Source of the DNA: an uncultured Fusobacterium sp.
GTDB lineage: Bacteria; Fusobacteriota; Fusobacteriia; Fusobacteriales; Fusobacteriaceae
DNA: 60,780 nt
Assembly: GCF_905200055.1 (NCBI RefSeq)
Contig: NZ_CAJKIS010000010.1
Location: 1 to 60,780 of the forward strand
Direction of reading: 5' to 3'
The notes under the pieces were generated by a model. The model worked only from the letters and a program-made list of their open reading frames with translations. It did not search any database and was not told the origin of the DNA. Below, piece by piece: positions 34,656 through 44,149 of this stretch; within the stretch, counting starts at the first letter, position 1; every line of letters begins with the position of its first letter. Position numbers and translations under genes: made by a program.

Positions 34656-36173
34656 CTACTCTTTGTCTTTAAAATATTCTCCAATAATGAAAAACATAAA
34701 CACAACAATTAAAATAACTGAACTAAAAGCAGCACTTTCTAAATATTTTTTATTTGCTACCATTGAATAGTTTACAAGTGATGCCACAGGAAATAAGTCC
34801 TCTAGCTGCATAGTATAACCTATTGTAAACTCTCCAAATACAATGGCAAATATCTGTAAAAATGCTGATAGAAATAGATTTTTCAAAATAGGAAACTCAA
34901 TATATCTAAATCTTTCAAAACCATTATTACAATCTAACATAGAGCTTTCCAATAAAATTCTAGGAAACTTTTTTATATATTGATACATAAATGAATAACC
35001 AACAGGTATACTACTCAATACATATCCAACTATCAGCAGAGCAATCAATGGAATATCAAATAACACATTCATATAGAAAAGTGAGATAGCTAAAAAAGCC
35101 CCAGATACTCCTAAATTGGCAAAGATTATAATATCTATCAATCTATTGTAATTTTTAATAATCAAATATATAAAGATAACTGTTATAAAGCTCACAATTG
35201 TTGAGATTCCAATAGAGTTTATAATCCCCTTTATAACCTCAAACTCCTCATTAAACTCTTGAGAAAAGATTCTTTTATAAGCATCAAAAGAAAATTTACC
35301 TATATAATAATTATAAAAAGAAAATACAACACTTGAAAATACAACAAAATATTGCAGTATTAAATATATTACTGAATACCCTCTCATAAAGAGATTTTGT
35401 TTCTGAATCTCCTCTTCTCCCTCTAACTCATATTCAGTTATTTTTCCACCAATAGAGTTTAAAATTATAAGGATAACAAATTGTAATAATCCATATATCA
35501 TAGCCTTAGAAAAGTTTAGATCACTCATTAAAGTTGTTGCTATCTCAACTTCTAAAGTTGAAAACTGTATTCCCCCTAATGAAAGAATTATCCCAAATCC
35601 TACAAAACAATAGGTAAAAACCAATATAAAAGCTCTAAAAAGTTGTGGCATTATCAATGGAAGTTGTCCTGAAAAAAATATTTTTATCTTTCCAGCTCCA
35701 TCTAATTTCATAGCCTCAACAATCTCTTTTGGAATCCTTTTTAATCCCTCACTTATATACTTTATAAAGATAGGGGAATTATAAAAAACATTGGCTATTA
35801 CAATAGCTTTTAAAGTGTACAAAATATTTAGATTCCTGAAAAACTCCAAGTTAAAGATTATGGAGAAAATTGTAACTGTTGATATCACAGGGAAAAAGAA
35901 TGGAATAAAAAGCAACCCTTGCAACAATTTACTTATAGTTCCCCTTTCATATGCTGTTAAATAAGCTGGTATCAGTGCTACAAGTAGAGCTATTAAAGTT
36001 GAATATAATCCTTGCTTTATAGAAAACAACATTATATTAAATGTATCTTTCTCAAAGATAATCCCTATATCATTAATATTAAAAAAATCTCTAACAAAAA
36101 AATACAGTGGTGTAAACCATAGTATTCCATAAAAAAAGTTAAGTATAAAACTTTTGCTTACTATTTTTTTCAT
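34656..36173 (-). CDS. Orphan fused ABC permease (ThiP/FbpB type)
   Basis: About 505 residues from ATG 36173; the ATG at 36215 lies over an operator-like palindrome. About 12 membrane spans in two halves. The first half has a good EAA loop (EAMKLDGAGKIKIFFSGQLP near residue 160); the second is degenerate (LESSMLDCNNGFERFRYIEFP). No ATPase or binding protein is encoded beside it, unlike the operon at 12376-17008, so partners must be elsewhere. Followed by the oxidoreductase gene. Confidence 0.8.
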   Translation of the reverse strand: MKKIVSKSFILNFFYGILWFTPLYFFVRDFFNINDIGIIFEKDTFNIMLFSIKQGLYSTLIALLVALIPAYLTAYERGTISKLLQGLLFIPFFFPVISTVTIFSIIFNLEFFRNLNILYTLKAIVIANVFYNSPIFIKYISEGLKRIPKEIVEAMKLDGAGKIKIFFSGQLPLIMPQLFRAFILVFTYCFVGFGIILSLGGIQFSTLEVEIATTLMSDLNFSKAMIYGLLQFVILIILNSIGGKITEYELEGEEEIQKQNLFMRGYSVIYLILQYFVVFSSVVFSFYNYYIGKFSFDAYKRIFSQEFNEEFEVIKGIINSIGISTIVSFITVIFIYLIIKNYNRLIDIIIFANLGVSGAFLAISLFYMNVLFDIPLIALLIVGYVLSSIPVGYSFMYQYIKKFPRILLESSMLDCNNGFERFRYIEFPILKNLFLSAFLQIFAIVFGEFTIGYTMQLEDLFPVASLVNYSMVANKKYLESAAFSSVILIVVFMFFIIGEYFKDKE

Positions 36174-36193
36174 TAATATTTTCTCTCCTACTC

Positions 36194-36207
36194 TAAAGTT
36201 AACTTTA
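36194..36207 (-). promoter_or_regulatory. Palindrome at the permease promoter
   Basis: TAAAGTTAACTTTA is a perfect 14-bp palindrome directly behind a leftward TATAAT, a position suited to a repressor. Confidence 0.45.
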
Positions 36208-36343
36208 TTATACATTAAATTACTTAAAATTACTTAAAGTTTTTAAAATTTATTGTTAAATTATAATTTTGGTAAACCCTTTGATTTTTTATATAAAAAA
36301 TAATATAATGATTAATGAATGTTTTAATTGTTAGGAGGATAAA

Positions 36344-37345
36344 ATGCTATATTTTTTACATGGTGACACTTCACCACTTCAAATAAAATATGAAGAGTTA
36401 GTGGAAAAGATAAAAAATGAGTTTCCTAAAATTCCTGAAATATTTTTTGATGCCTCTCAAAAAGAGGAGGAACAGTTTTTTCAAATTGTTTCTACTAACT
36501 CAATGTTCTCTCCTAAAGAGCTAATAGTTTTAAAGAGAGCTGAAGAGATAAAAAATCTCGAATCTTTTTTTAAATCTTTAAAACTTTTTAGTTTAGCTCA
36601 AAAAGAGATAATAATCGTATATGAAGAATTTTTAAATGATTATGGAAAAATAAAAAATGAAGTTCCTAAAAAAGCGATGAAAGCTATAGAAGAGATAGCT
36701 AAGGTTATATGTTTTAGAAAGGAAAATGAGAAAAAAGCAGGTATATTTTTTGTTCAAAAAGAGCTTAATATCTCAGAATATGAGGCTGAAAAATTTATTG
36801 AGATAGTGGGAAATGATTTTTTCAAAATAAAAAATGAGGCTGAAAAGGTTAAAAACTTCTTAGATGGTGAACTTTTTAATCTCACAAAGGTAATGCCTAT
36901 CTTATCTATCAATAAAGAGTATAATCATAAACAGCTTATTGAGGAGTTTTTATATCAAAAAAAAGTTACTCCACTTTTAGAGTTTTTACAAAATGAAAGG
37001 GAGTATATGGGATTTCTATATATTATCTCTGAAGAATTGATTTTAAACTTAAAGATAGCACTCCTTGCTAAAGAGGATATAATAACTAAAAATACCTCTT
37101 ATAAAAAGTTTAATGATTCTATCTTTGAAAATGTAAAAAAATATTTTAAAAGAGATAATGGATATTTTCATCCCTACCAAATATTTTTAAAATTTAAAAA
37201 TATAGGTGATTTTCAAGTTGAGTTTTTAGAGGAAAAACTACAAAAAATACTTGAAATAGAATTTAATATTAAAAGTGGTATGATTGATGATGAGATAGCT
37301 GTTGAAACATTTATAATAAATTTTTTTCAAAATAAAAAGGATTAA
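36344..37345 (+). CDS. holA: DNA polymerase III delta subunit (HolA-like)
   Basis: 333 residues, typical length. The N-terminus (MLYFLHGDTSPLQIKYEELVEKI) and the FFDASQKEEEQFFQIVSTNSMFSPKELIVLKRAEEI segment follow the delta-subunit AAA+-like pattern, which lacks a Walker A. The C-terminal helical collar includes FLYQKKVTPLLEFL and a final helix bundle. Delta opens the beta clamp during loading. ATG after TTAGGAGGATAAA. Confidence 0.75.
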   Translation: MLYFLHGDTSPLQIKYEELVEKIKNEFPKIPEIFFDASQKEEEQFFQIVSTNSMFSPKELIVLKRAEEIKNLESFFKSLKLFSLAQKEIIIVYEEFLNDYGKIKNEVPKKAMKAIEEIAKVICFRKENEKKAGIFFVQKELNISEYEAEKFIEIVGNDFFKIKNEAEKVKNFLDGELFNLTKVMPILSINKEYNHKQLIEEFLYQKKVTPLLEFLQNEREYMGFLYIISEELILNLKIALLAKEDIITKNTSYKKFNDSIFENVKKYFKRDNGYFHPYQIFLKFKNIGDFQVEFLEEKLQKILEIEFNIKSGMIDDEIAVETFIINFFQNKKD

Positions 37346-37400
37346 CTTTTATTAGGAGTATACCTCTAGTAGATAAGCAAATTTTACTGGAGGTTTTTTT

Positions 37401-37985
37401 ATGTTAACTGATAATGTTTTTATTGACATCTTTGATTTAAAAGATTCATTGAAGAAGATTTGGTATTATTACCTTATAATCGGACTCTTATTGGCTATTA
37501 CAGGAGCAATGGGAATATTTACTCCTGTGGTTTTCTCTATCTCACTTATCTATATATTAAGTTATGGATTTTTACTAATGGGATTTTTAAATGTATACTA
37601 TGCTTTTAAAGGTAGACACAATAAATATTTCCATTGGAGACTTATACTTTTTAATGGTATTATAGATATACTTGCAGCTATCTGTATATTTCTTAATCCA
37701 TTCCAAAGTGTAATTGTACTTTTAATATATATAGGTATCTTAATTATGTTTAAAGGATTCTCTCTTATCTTTACAAAATCAAAATCTTTTGCAAATGAGA
37801 TTCCTGAAACTCATGGTTTAAGAGCTCTTGCTGTAACTAGAGGTATATTAGATGTTATCTTTGGAGTTATGATTATTCTTTGTCCTTTAATTTTAGATTT
37901 TCTTCTTCCTATGATAATAGGGTTCTATCTTCTATTTGCTGGACTTTTAATGATTATTTATAGTTTCCAAATTAAAAAAGCTTAA
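37401..37985 (+). CDS. HdeD/DUF308-family membrane protein
   Basis: 194 residues with six hydrophobic segments in pairs from residue 20 onward, in the HdeD-like repeat pattern (GLLLAITGAMGIFTPVVFS, YGFLLMGFLNVYYAF, GIIDILAAICIFLNP, GILIMFKGFSLIF). The family sits in the inner membrane; HdeD of E. coli supports acid resistance, the biochemical role is unknown. ATG after CTGGAGGTTTTTTT; own terminator follows. Confidence 0.8.
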   Translation: MLTDNVFIDIFDLKDSLKKIWYYYLIIGLLLAITGAMGIFTPVVFSISLIYILSYGFLLMGFLNVYYAFKGRHNKYFHWRLILFNGIIDILAAICIFLNPFQSVIVLLIYIGILIMFKGFSLIFTKSKSFANEIPETHGLRALAVTRGILDVIFGVMIILCPLILDFLLPMIIGFYLLFAGLLMIIYSFQIKKA

Positions 37986-37996
37986 TTTAAAAGCAA

Positions 37997-38022
37997 AGAG
38001 CTGTGCAATTTAACACAGCTCT
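37997..38022 (+). terminator. Terminator of the HdeD-like gene
   Basis: AGAGCTGTG (37997-38005) pairs with CACAGCTCT (38014-38022), followed by seven Ts. Confidence 0.8.
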
Positions 38023-38030
38023 TTTTTTAT

Positions 38031-39146
38031 TTAGATTATTTTTCTATCTATCATTTTTCTTACTACACTTTTAGCAAGATTGATTCTCTCTTCAACAGTT
38101 GAAACATCTAAATACTCATTTTTACTATGAGCCTCTCCTCCAACTGGTCCAACAGCATCTACAACTCCAACTCCTAAAACTCCTAAGAAGTTTCCATCAG
38201 AGCAACCTCCTGCAACTTCCCAATCATATTTAATTCCCATCTCTTTTTTACTTTCATCAAATAGATCACGAAGAAGTGCAGACTTATCATTAAGTACTAA
38301 TGGTGGTCTATAACCGATCTCCTCAACTTTCACTTTAATTCCAGCAACTTTTGGATTAGCTTGAAGCTCTTCCATAGTCTTTCTTATAGTTTCAAAGAAT
38401 TCAACTTGATGAGATCTTCCTTCAAATTTAAAACAAGCATAATCAGGAACAATATTAACCCCTGCTCCTCCCTCAATAAGTCCAACATTTAGAGAGTTTT
38501 TAATATCCCAGTTATGAAGTTTAGAGATCTCTCCTACCCAATGAGCAGCTTCAACTATTGCATTGATTCCCTCATGTGGATAGTTTCCTGCATGAGATGC
38601 TTTTCCAAAGAACTCAACTTTATATTTAACAAGTCCTTTTCTTTCAATAACTGCATTTCCATTTTTACGAGCAGGCTCAAATACCATTGCATATTTTGCC
38701 TTTGCTCCCATTTTTTCAATTATAGGTCTTGAATGTAGTGAGCTTATCTCCTCATCTGTATTCATTACAAGAGCTATTGTTATATCTTCATTTTTAAACT
38801 CTTTAGCCACTTCTATCATAGAAAGTACACCAGATTTCATATCATATACCCCTGCTCCAGTAGCTATATTTCCATCTAGCTTATATGACCAAGCAGGTAC
38901 AGTTCCTCTAGGAAAAACAGTGTCATTATGTCCTAAAAACATTAGATCTATATCTTCAGAATCTCTATTTTTAGCAACTAATACTGGATTTTTTCCATCA
39001 TTTTGAGGATATACTTCAACTATCCAATCATTTTCTAACTCTTTTTTAAATATTTCAGTAACCTCTTGTACTCCTTCTGGCACATTACTTCCACAATCAA
39101 TATTTACAAGTCTTTCTAAATCTGATAAAAATTTTTTCATATCCAT
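38031..39146 (-). CDS. M20-family metallopeptidase (CPG2-like)
   Basis: 371 residues. Di-zinc site seen as MFLGHNDTV near residue 76, GVYDMKSG near residue 97, NTDEEISS near residue 130, EPARKNG and AHSKNEYL near residue 340. A dimerisation domain (KASHAGNYPHEGINAIVEAA) sits in the middle, as in glutamate carboxypeptidases. It releases a C-terminal acidic amino acid or deacylates an N-acyl amino acid; the exact substrate is unknown. 28 bp downstream of dcuC, so probably co-transcribed with it. Confidence 0.88.
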   Translation of the reverse strand: MDMKKFLSDLERLVNIDCGSNVPEGVQEVTEIFKKELENDWIVEVYPQNDGKNPVLVAKNRDSEDIDLMFLGHNDTVFPRGTVPAWSYKLDGNIATGAGVYDMKSGVLSMIEVAKEFKNEDITIALVMNTDEEISSLHSRPIIEKMGAKAKYAMVFEPARKNGNAVIERKGLVKYKVEFFGKASHAGNYPHEGINAIVEAAHWVGEISKLHNWDIKNSLNVGLIEGGAGVNIVPDYACFKFEGRSHQVEFFETIRKTMEELQANPKVAGIKVKVEEIGYRPPLVLNDKSALLRDLFDESKKEMGIKYDWEVAGGCSDGNFLGVLGVGVVDAVGPVGGEAHSKNEYLDVSTVEERINLAKSVVRKMIDRKII

Positions 39147-39173
39147 ATTTTTTGCCCCCTAAATATCTTTATC

Positions 39174-40529
39174 TTATCCAAATAATATCATATTTGTTAC
39201 TACAACTGCAATAAGTCCTCCAAGCATAGGAATAGCTGTTCTCTTTACAACTTCAAATGGAGATACTCCTGAAATTCCTGCTACAGCAACTATTACTGCT
39301 GTTATAGGAGATACACTTCTTGCAATTCCTGCTGAAAGTTGCATAGGCATAAGCATAACTATTGGGTTTAAGTCAACAGATGCTGCTACTGCTGGTGCAA
39401 GAGCTGCAAAGGCAAAGAATGGAGCATTTCCAGATCCCATTAAAATAGAAGATACAACTATTATTGCTGTCATAACTAAAATCATTGGTTGAGCTCCTAG
39501 CCCTGCTGATTTTGTAGAATCTATTAGAGCAGAGATGACTCCGATTTTAGTAAGTCCTAAGGCAAAGAACTCTCCAGCAACAATTAGAGTGATAACATTT
39601 GCAAATTGGCTTCCCATTGCTGTAAATATTATTTTTAACTCAGCTAAAGTTGATTTGAATGCTCTTCTTCTAATTCCCTCTATTATCATACTTAAAGTTA
39701 TACTCATAAACATAGCTTCAACAACACCTATTTTAATGCTACTTCCAGTTAATGGACTGAACATAAGTATGATTAATAGTGGAATAATTGGTAGGAAAGC
39801 ATAGAACTTAGGTACTTGTTTATTCTCTTCTTTGCTTTCTAGATCAGCTTTGCTCTCTGCAACCTCTAATTTACTATCCATTTTTTTATTTACAAAATAG
39901 TGTAAAATTGTGATTACTATTACTGTTGCTATTGCTACTGGAATTTGATAGTTAGCAAAATAAAGAGCTGCATCCATTTCAGCAGTTTTTGAAGCAAGAA
40001 CAGCATTTCCAGAAGCTGGTCCTAAGTCAAGACAAGCTGAAGTTCCGATTACTGCTGTTGCTGCTAATGAAGATACTCCTAATGATACAACTATTGGGTA
40101 TACAGTAACCATTAGTAGTACCCCTAGTCCTGAAGCACTTGGAATAAATACATTTAGTATTTGTCCTATAACATAAGAAAGTGCAAGAACTATATATGGT
40201 GAATTTAATTTTTGAAGTGGTTTAATAGATAGTTTTACTAGAGCAGTACTAGCTCCTATATGGTCCATATATTTAGCAAAAGCTGAAACTATCATAATAG
40301 CTAGTCCTAAGCTTCCAGATGTCTTTATAAAGTTTTTACTCAATTGAGAGAAAATATCAAGATAAAGTGATCCAGTAGCACTTTTTGCCATAACAGGTGA
40401 GTCATTTAATAATATTCCTCCAAGTAGAAGAATAGCCCCTCCAATAAGTAAAACCCCTTGTGCTTGATATTTCTTTACTATGAAATATCCAACAGCTATA
40501 ATTACCAAAATTGCCAAAACAAAATTCAT
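39174..40529 (-). CDS. dcuC: C4-dicarboxylate transporter, DcuC family
   Basis: 451 residues with about 12 membrane spans. Family signatures include the GQILNVFIPSASGLGVLLMVT and ACLDLGPASGNAVLA segments and the C-terminal GSGNAPFFAFAALAP. DcuC of E. coli exports succinate and exchanges it for fumarate during anaerobic growth. A fumarate-reductase-like operon lies 0.4 kb upstream on the same strand, fitting such a role. ATG after GGGGGGAATTAA. Confidence 0.85.
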   Translation of the reverse strand: MNFVLAILVIIAVGYFIVKKYQAQGVLLIGGAILLLGGILLNDSPVMAKSATGSLYLDIFSQLSKNFIKTSGSLGLAIMIVSAFAKYMDHIGASTALVKLSIKPLQKLNSPYIVLALSYVIGQILNVFIPSASGLGVLLMVTVYPIVVSLGVSSLAATAVIGTSACLDLGPASGNAVLASKTAEMDAALYFANYQIPVAIATVIVITILHYFVNKKMDSKLEVAESKADLESKEENKQVPKFYAFLPIIPLLIILMFSPLTGSSIKIGVVEAMFMSITLSMIIEGIRRRAFKSTLAELKIIFTAMGSQFANVITLIVAGEFFALGLTKIGVISALIDSTKSAGLGAQPMILVMTAIIVVSSILMGSGNAPFFAFAALAPAVAASVDLNPIVMLMPMQLSAGIARSVSPITAVIVAVAGISGVSPFEVVKRTAIPMLGGLIAVVVTNMILFG

Positions 40530-40616
40530 TTAATTCCCCCCTATGTAAATATTTTTATTAAAAACTATAATATATCTAACTAAGTTCATTTTTTCTTGCA
40601 TATCGTTAGATTTTAA

Positions 40617-40630
40617 CAAAGGTACCTTTG
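40617..40630. promoter_or_regulatory. Perfect palindrome upstream of dcuC
   Basis: CAAAGGTACCTTTG lies 88 bp upstream of the dcuC ATG; a possible regulator site. Confidence 0.35.
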
Positions 40631-40673
40631 CATTAGCGATTATTAGTCAAGTTAAGTTATCTAATTTTCTTTT

Positions 40674-40888
40674 TAACATCAATTTGACTCCATGTCAGTG
40701 AATAAAGAAGCCCTAGGCTCATTCCGTATGGGTATCGCAGGAGTTCCACTCCTGCATCTCAAAAATAGTAGTCGCTAAAGCTTCTCTATTTTTGGAACTC
40801 GCTACGCCTCAAACACGTTGCATTTTCTTAACTTCATTTCGCTGAAGGCTTCTAATATTCACTTCCAAATTACGTCAACTTGATGTTA
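40674..40888. repeat. Dispersed palindromic repeat, copy B (about 215 bp)
   Basis: Ends AACATCAA and TTGATGTT are inverted, and TTTGAC/GTCAA continue the pairing. The core shares GGCTCATTCCGT, CAAACACGTTGCATTTTC and CATTTCGCTGA with copy A at 3670-3836. It carries an extra central segment with a GCAGGAG/CTCCTGC hairpin and an AAAAATAG/CTATTTTT pair. It occupies half of the gene-free stretch 40530-40940; no coding frame is seen. Confidence 0.7.
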
Positions 40889-40940
40889 GGAATAATATAT
40901 TTTTACTTTTTATTAGAACGATAAATTATAGTTAATATTT

Positions 40941-42554
40941 TTATTTTTCTACTTTATCTGCCCCATGTCTATAACGTGGTAATAGCATTGGTGATACTCT
41001 ATCTGTTTCTACCCCATTTGCTTTTAGTTCTTCATGGTATTTAGCCACATGATCAAGAGTTAAATCTTTAATTTCTACAGATTTGCTCTTAGCCCCAGCA
41101 CTCTTACCAGCTCTACGTCCAAATACGATTATATCTAGTAGTGAGTTACCCATCAATCTGTTTCTTCCGTGGATTCCTCCAGCACACTCTCCAGCTACAT
41201 AAAGGTTTTCTATTTTAGTTTCTCCATGCTCATTGATTAGAAGTCCACCATTTTGATAGTGAAGTGTAGGATAGATTAAGATAGGCTCTTTTGTCATATC
41301 TATTCCAAACTTTTTAAACATTCTATACATTGCAGGAAGTCTCTTTTCCAATGTTCCCTCTCCATGAATTATATCAATTAATGGAGTATCTAGCCAAACT
41401 CCTACCTCTCCAGTAGGTGTATTGATTCCTTTTCCATTTACTTTACACTCATTAATTATAGCTGAAGCTTCAATATCTCTTGTTTCAAGGTGATATACAA
41501 ATTGTTCTCCATCTATATTTAAAGGTGTAGCTCCAAGTCCTCTTACCTTTTCAGTTACAAGAGCCCCAAATATTTGTGATGGGAATGCAACTCCAGTAGG
41601 GTGGTATTGGATAGTATCAGCAAAAGCAAGTTCTGCTCCCACTCTATATCCTAATACAAGTCCATCAGCAGTAGCTCCATAGTGGTTTGAAGTAGGGAAT
41701 CCTTGATAGTGAAGTCTTCCAGCTCCTCCAGTTGTTAAGATTACAGTTTTAGCTTTTACTACTGAGTATTCCTCTGTTTCAAGATTGAATAAAATAGCTC
41801 CAGCAACTTTTCCATCTGTATCTTTTACAAGTTCTACCACCGGTGAAAACTCTACAACTTCTACACCAAGGTTTCTAACCTCATCTCTAAGAACACGCAT
41901 TATCTCTGCTCCACTGTAGTCAGCAGCAGCGTGCATTCTCTTTCTAGAAGTTCCTCCACCATGGTTAGTAAGCATAGTTCCATCTTCCTCTTTATCAAAC
42001 ATAACTCCAAAATCATTTAGCCATTTAATAGCCTCTGGAGCATCGTGAACAAGTGCTCTTACTAATTCTGGTACATTTGTAAAGTGTCCTCCACCCATAA
42101 CATCAAGATAGTGTTTTGCAGGTGAATCATCTGGTTTGTCAGCAGCTTGGATTCCTCCCTCTGCCATCATTGTGTTAGCATCTCCAAAACGAAGTTTAGT
42201 AGCTATCATTACCTTTGCTCCTGTTTTGTATGCTTCTATTGCAGCAGATGCCCCAGCTCCTCCAGCTCCAACTATAAGAACATCTACATCATAATCAACT
42301 TTGTTTAAGTCAATTTTATCCATCTCTAGTCTACTTTTTGCTTCTATTAGATCAGCAAGTTCTAAAGGAACTCTTTGCCCTTTGTTTACTCCTAAGTTAA
42401 TAGCTCTAAATCCACTTTCAATATAGTCTGGGTGATTTTTCTTTAAAATCTCTAATTTTGCTTCTGGAGATAATCTAGGGAAATCATGCCCAAGTCTTTT
42501 TGAACGAGTTGCTTCAACCTTTTTTATCAATTCTCTCATTTCTGGTGTATACAT
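40941..42554 (-). CDS. Soluble fumarate-reductase-like flavoprotein (TfrA/SdhA family)
   Basis: 537 residues from ATG 42554, 7 nt after GGAGG. FAD-binding VLIVGAGGAGASAAIEA near residue 93; substrate and proton-path segments QYHPTG near 318, TEKVRGLGA near 335, HYQNGGL near 430 and GRNRLMGNSLLDIIVFG near 463 match the SdhA/FrdA/TfrA family. The usual covalent-FAD histidine (HT..AQGG) is Asn here (NTMMAEGG), implying non-covalent FAD. It is the last gene of the hdr-flx operon, next to its Fe-S partner. An L-aspartate-oxidase-like reaction is less likely. Confidence 0.82.
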   Translation of the reverse strand: MYTPEMRELIKKVEATRSKRLGHDFPRLSPEAKLEILKKNHPDYIESGFRAINLGVNKGQRVPLELADLIEAKSRLEMDKIDLNKVDYDVDVLIVGAGGAGASAAIEAYKTGAKVMIATKLRFGDANTMMAEGGIQAADKPDDSPAKHYLDVMGGGHFTNVPELVRALVHDAPEAIKWLNDFGVMFDKEEDGTMLTNHGGGTSRKRMHAAADYSGAEIMRVLRDEVRNLGVEVVEFSPVVELVKDTDGKVAGAILFNLETEEYSVVKAKTVILTTGGAGRLHYQGFPTSNHYGATADGLVLGYRVGAELAFADTIQYHPTGVAFPSQIFGALVTEKVRGLGATPLNIDGEQFVYHLETRDIEASAIINECKVNGKGINTPTGEVGVWLDTPLIDIIHGEGTLEKRLPAMYRMFKKFGIDMTKEPILIYPTLHYQNGGLLINEHGETKIENLYVAGECAGGIHGRNRLMGNSLLDIIVFGRRAGKSAGAKSKSVEIKDLTLDHVAKYHEELKANGVETDRVSPMLLPRYRHGADKVEK

Positions 42555-42581
42555 CAATAAACCTCCAATTAATAACCTTTA

Positions 42582-43262
42582 TTATTTAGCTATATCTCTA
42601 TGATTATATAAGTCTTTAAGTTCATCTACACTTTTATTCATTAATTCATCAAGTTCAGCATCCATCTTTCCATCTTTGATCTCTTGAACTCTCTCAATTA
42701 AATGTTCACTCTTAGGAGCAACATATTTTCCAGTTATACGACGAGCTAAAAGCCCTACATTATAGTGAGTGATTCCAGCAGGACATCTTGATGCACAAAT
42801 TCCACAACCTACACAGTCAAAAGATTCTTCAGCACACTTTTCAAACTCTCCTCTTTGAGCATATGCTATATATTGCATTACATTTAATCCTTGTGAACAC
42901 CCTTTTGTACAAGCATTACATCCTATACATTTGTATAGTTCAGGATACATCTCTCCCATTGTATCAGCAGTTGGCTCAATTTTATCCATATCATATACAG
43001 CTTTTTTTCCTGGGAAGAAAGGAATTTGAGTAAGATACATTCCATCTTCAACTTGACTTTGACAAGCAAGTACAACTTTTAATTCAGTATCTCCCTTTGT
43101 TCTATATACAGTGGCACAAGCTCCACAGAAACCTGATCTACATCCACAACCTCTTATAAGTTGATAACCAGCATATTCCATCGCATCCATTATTGTAAGA
43201 GTTGAAGGAACAGAATATTTTTTACCTAATATAAATACATCAACCATTTGTTTTTCAGCCAT
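42582..43262 (-). CDS. Fe-S subunit of the fumarate-reductase-like enzyme (TfrB/SdhB-like)
   Basis: 226 residues. N-terminal 2Fe-2S ferredoxin domain with CGCRSGFCGAC near residue 39 and a distal cysteine in LACQSQ; then two 4Fe-4S motifs, CIGCNACTKGC near 112 and CVGCGICASRCP near 149. Methanogen TfrB has an extra C-terminal CCG domain; that part is missing here, and the complete CCG protein HdrB is encoded separately at the head of the operon. It should pass electrons from Hdr-Flx to the flavoprotein. Confidence 0.82.
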   Translation of the reverse strand: MAEKQMVDVFILGKKYSVPSTLTIMDAMEYAGYQLIRGCGCRSGFCGACATVYRTKGDTELKVVLACQSQVEDGMYLTQIPFFPGKKAVYDMDKIEPTADTMGEMYPELYKCIGCNACTKGCSQGLNVMQYIAYAQRGEFEKCAEESFDCVGCGICASRCPAGITHYNVGLLARRITGKYVAPKSEHLIERVQEIKDGKMDAELDELMNKSVDELKDLYNHRDIAK

Positions 43263-43287
43263 TTCTCTCTCCTTAATATTTTTTTAA

Positions 43288-44148
43288 TTAATATTCATTT
43301 GGAAGTTCTTGAATTTCGTCACATCTAAATACTGGTCCATCTTTACAAACATACTTATCCCCAATATTGCAACGTCCACATTTACCTACTCCACACTTCA
43401 TTTTTAATTCAAGTGTTGTAAATACTTGCTCTTTCTTAAATCCAATCTCCTCTAACCCTTGTAATACAAATTTAATCATTATAGGTGGCCCACAAACTAG
43501 AGCTACTTTGTTATTGTCTAAACCTAACTCTTTTACATAGTTTGGAACAAATCCTACATGTCCTGTCCAACCTTCAAACTCTCTATCTACTGTAAGGTGA
43601 ACCTTTGTATCTTTTTGATTTGGCCATACATTAAATATATCATTTTGATGAACTAAATCATCAGGAGTACGTGATCCATAAACTATATCAACTTTTCCAT
43701 AATTTTCACGATTATCCATTACATAGTTTATAACTGAACGAAGTGGAGCAAGTCCTATTCCTCCAGCTATGAAAAGAAGATCTTTTCCTTTTAGAACATC
43801 AGGCTCTTCAACTGGGAAGTTATTTCCATAAGGTCCTCTTATTCCTATCTCTGATCCCTCTTCAAGTTGATGAATATAATCAGTTACTATTCCACATCTT
43901 TTGATACTACACTCCATATACTCTTTTATTGTAGGAGATGAAGTGATAGAAAATATTGCTTCTCCTATTGGTGGAACTGAGATCATAGCACATTGACCTG
44001 GCATGAAATCAAAAGGTTTTCCCCCTTCTGGACTCTCTATTCTAAATGTTGTAACATCAGGAGTATCTTTTCTAATGTTAGTTATTACTGCAACTTTTGG
44101 CATTAAAGGATCGTTATCATGATCGTGACAACCACAACTACAACTCAT
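43288..44148 (-). CDS. flxA: FlxA: NAD(P)H-dependent flavin reductase subunit
   Basis: 286 residues. Ferredoxin-reductase fold: FAD-binding domain (FMPGQCAMISVPP, FSITSSP), NAD(P)-binding domain (LLFIAGGIGLAPLRSVI near residue 126, ALVCGPPIMI) and a C-terminal 2Fe-2S site with four cysteines (CGVGKCGRCNIGDKYVC), as in PyrK, AsrB and sulfhydrogenase gamma. In Flx-Hdr complexes this subunit takes electrons from NADH. A Cys/His-rich N-terminus (MSCSCGCHDHDND) is unusual. It begins 1 bp after flxB. Confidence 0.85.
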   Translation of the reverse strand: MSCSCGCHDHDNDPLMPKVAVITNIRKDTPDVTTFRIESPEGGKPFDFMPGQCAMISVPPIGEAIFSITSSPTIKEYMECSIKRCGIVTDYIHQLEEGSEIGIRGPYGNNFPVEEPDVLKGKDLLFIAGGIGLAPLRSVINYVMDNRENYGKVDIVYGSRTPDDLVHQNDIFNVWPNQKDTKVHLTVDREFEGWTGHVGFVPNYVKELGLDNNKVALVCGPPIMIKFVLQGLEEIGFKKEQVFTTLELKMKCGVGKCGRCNIGDKYVCKDGPVFRCDEIQELPNEY

Positions 44149-44149
44149 C

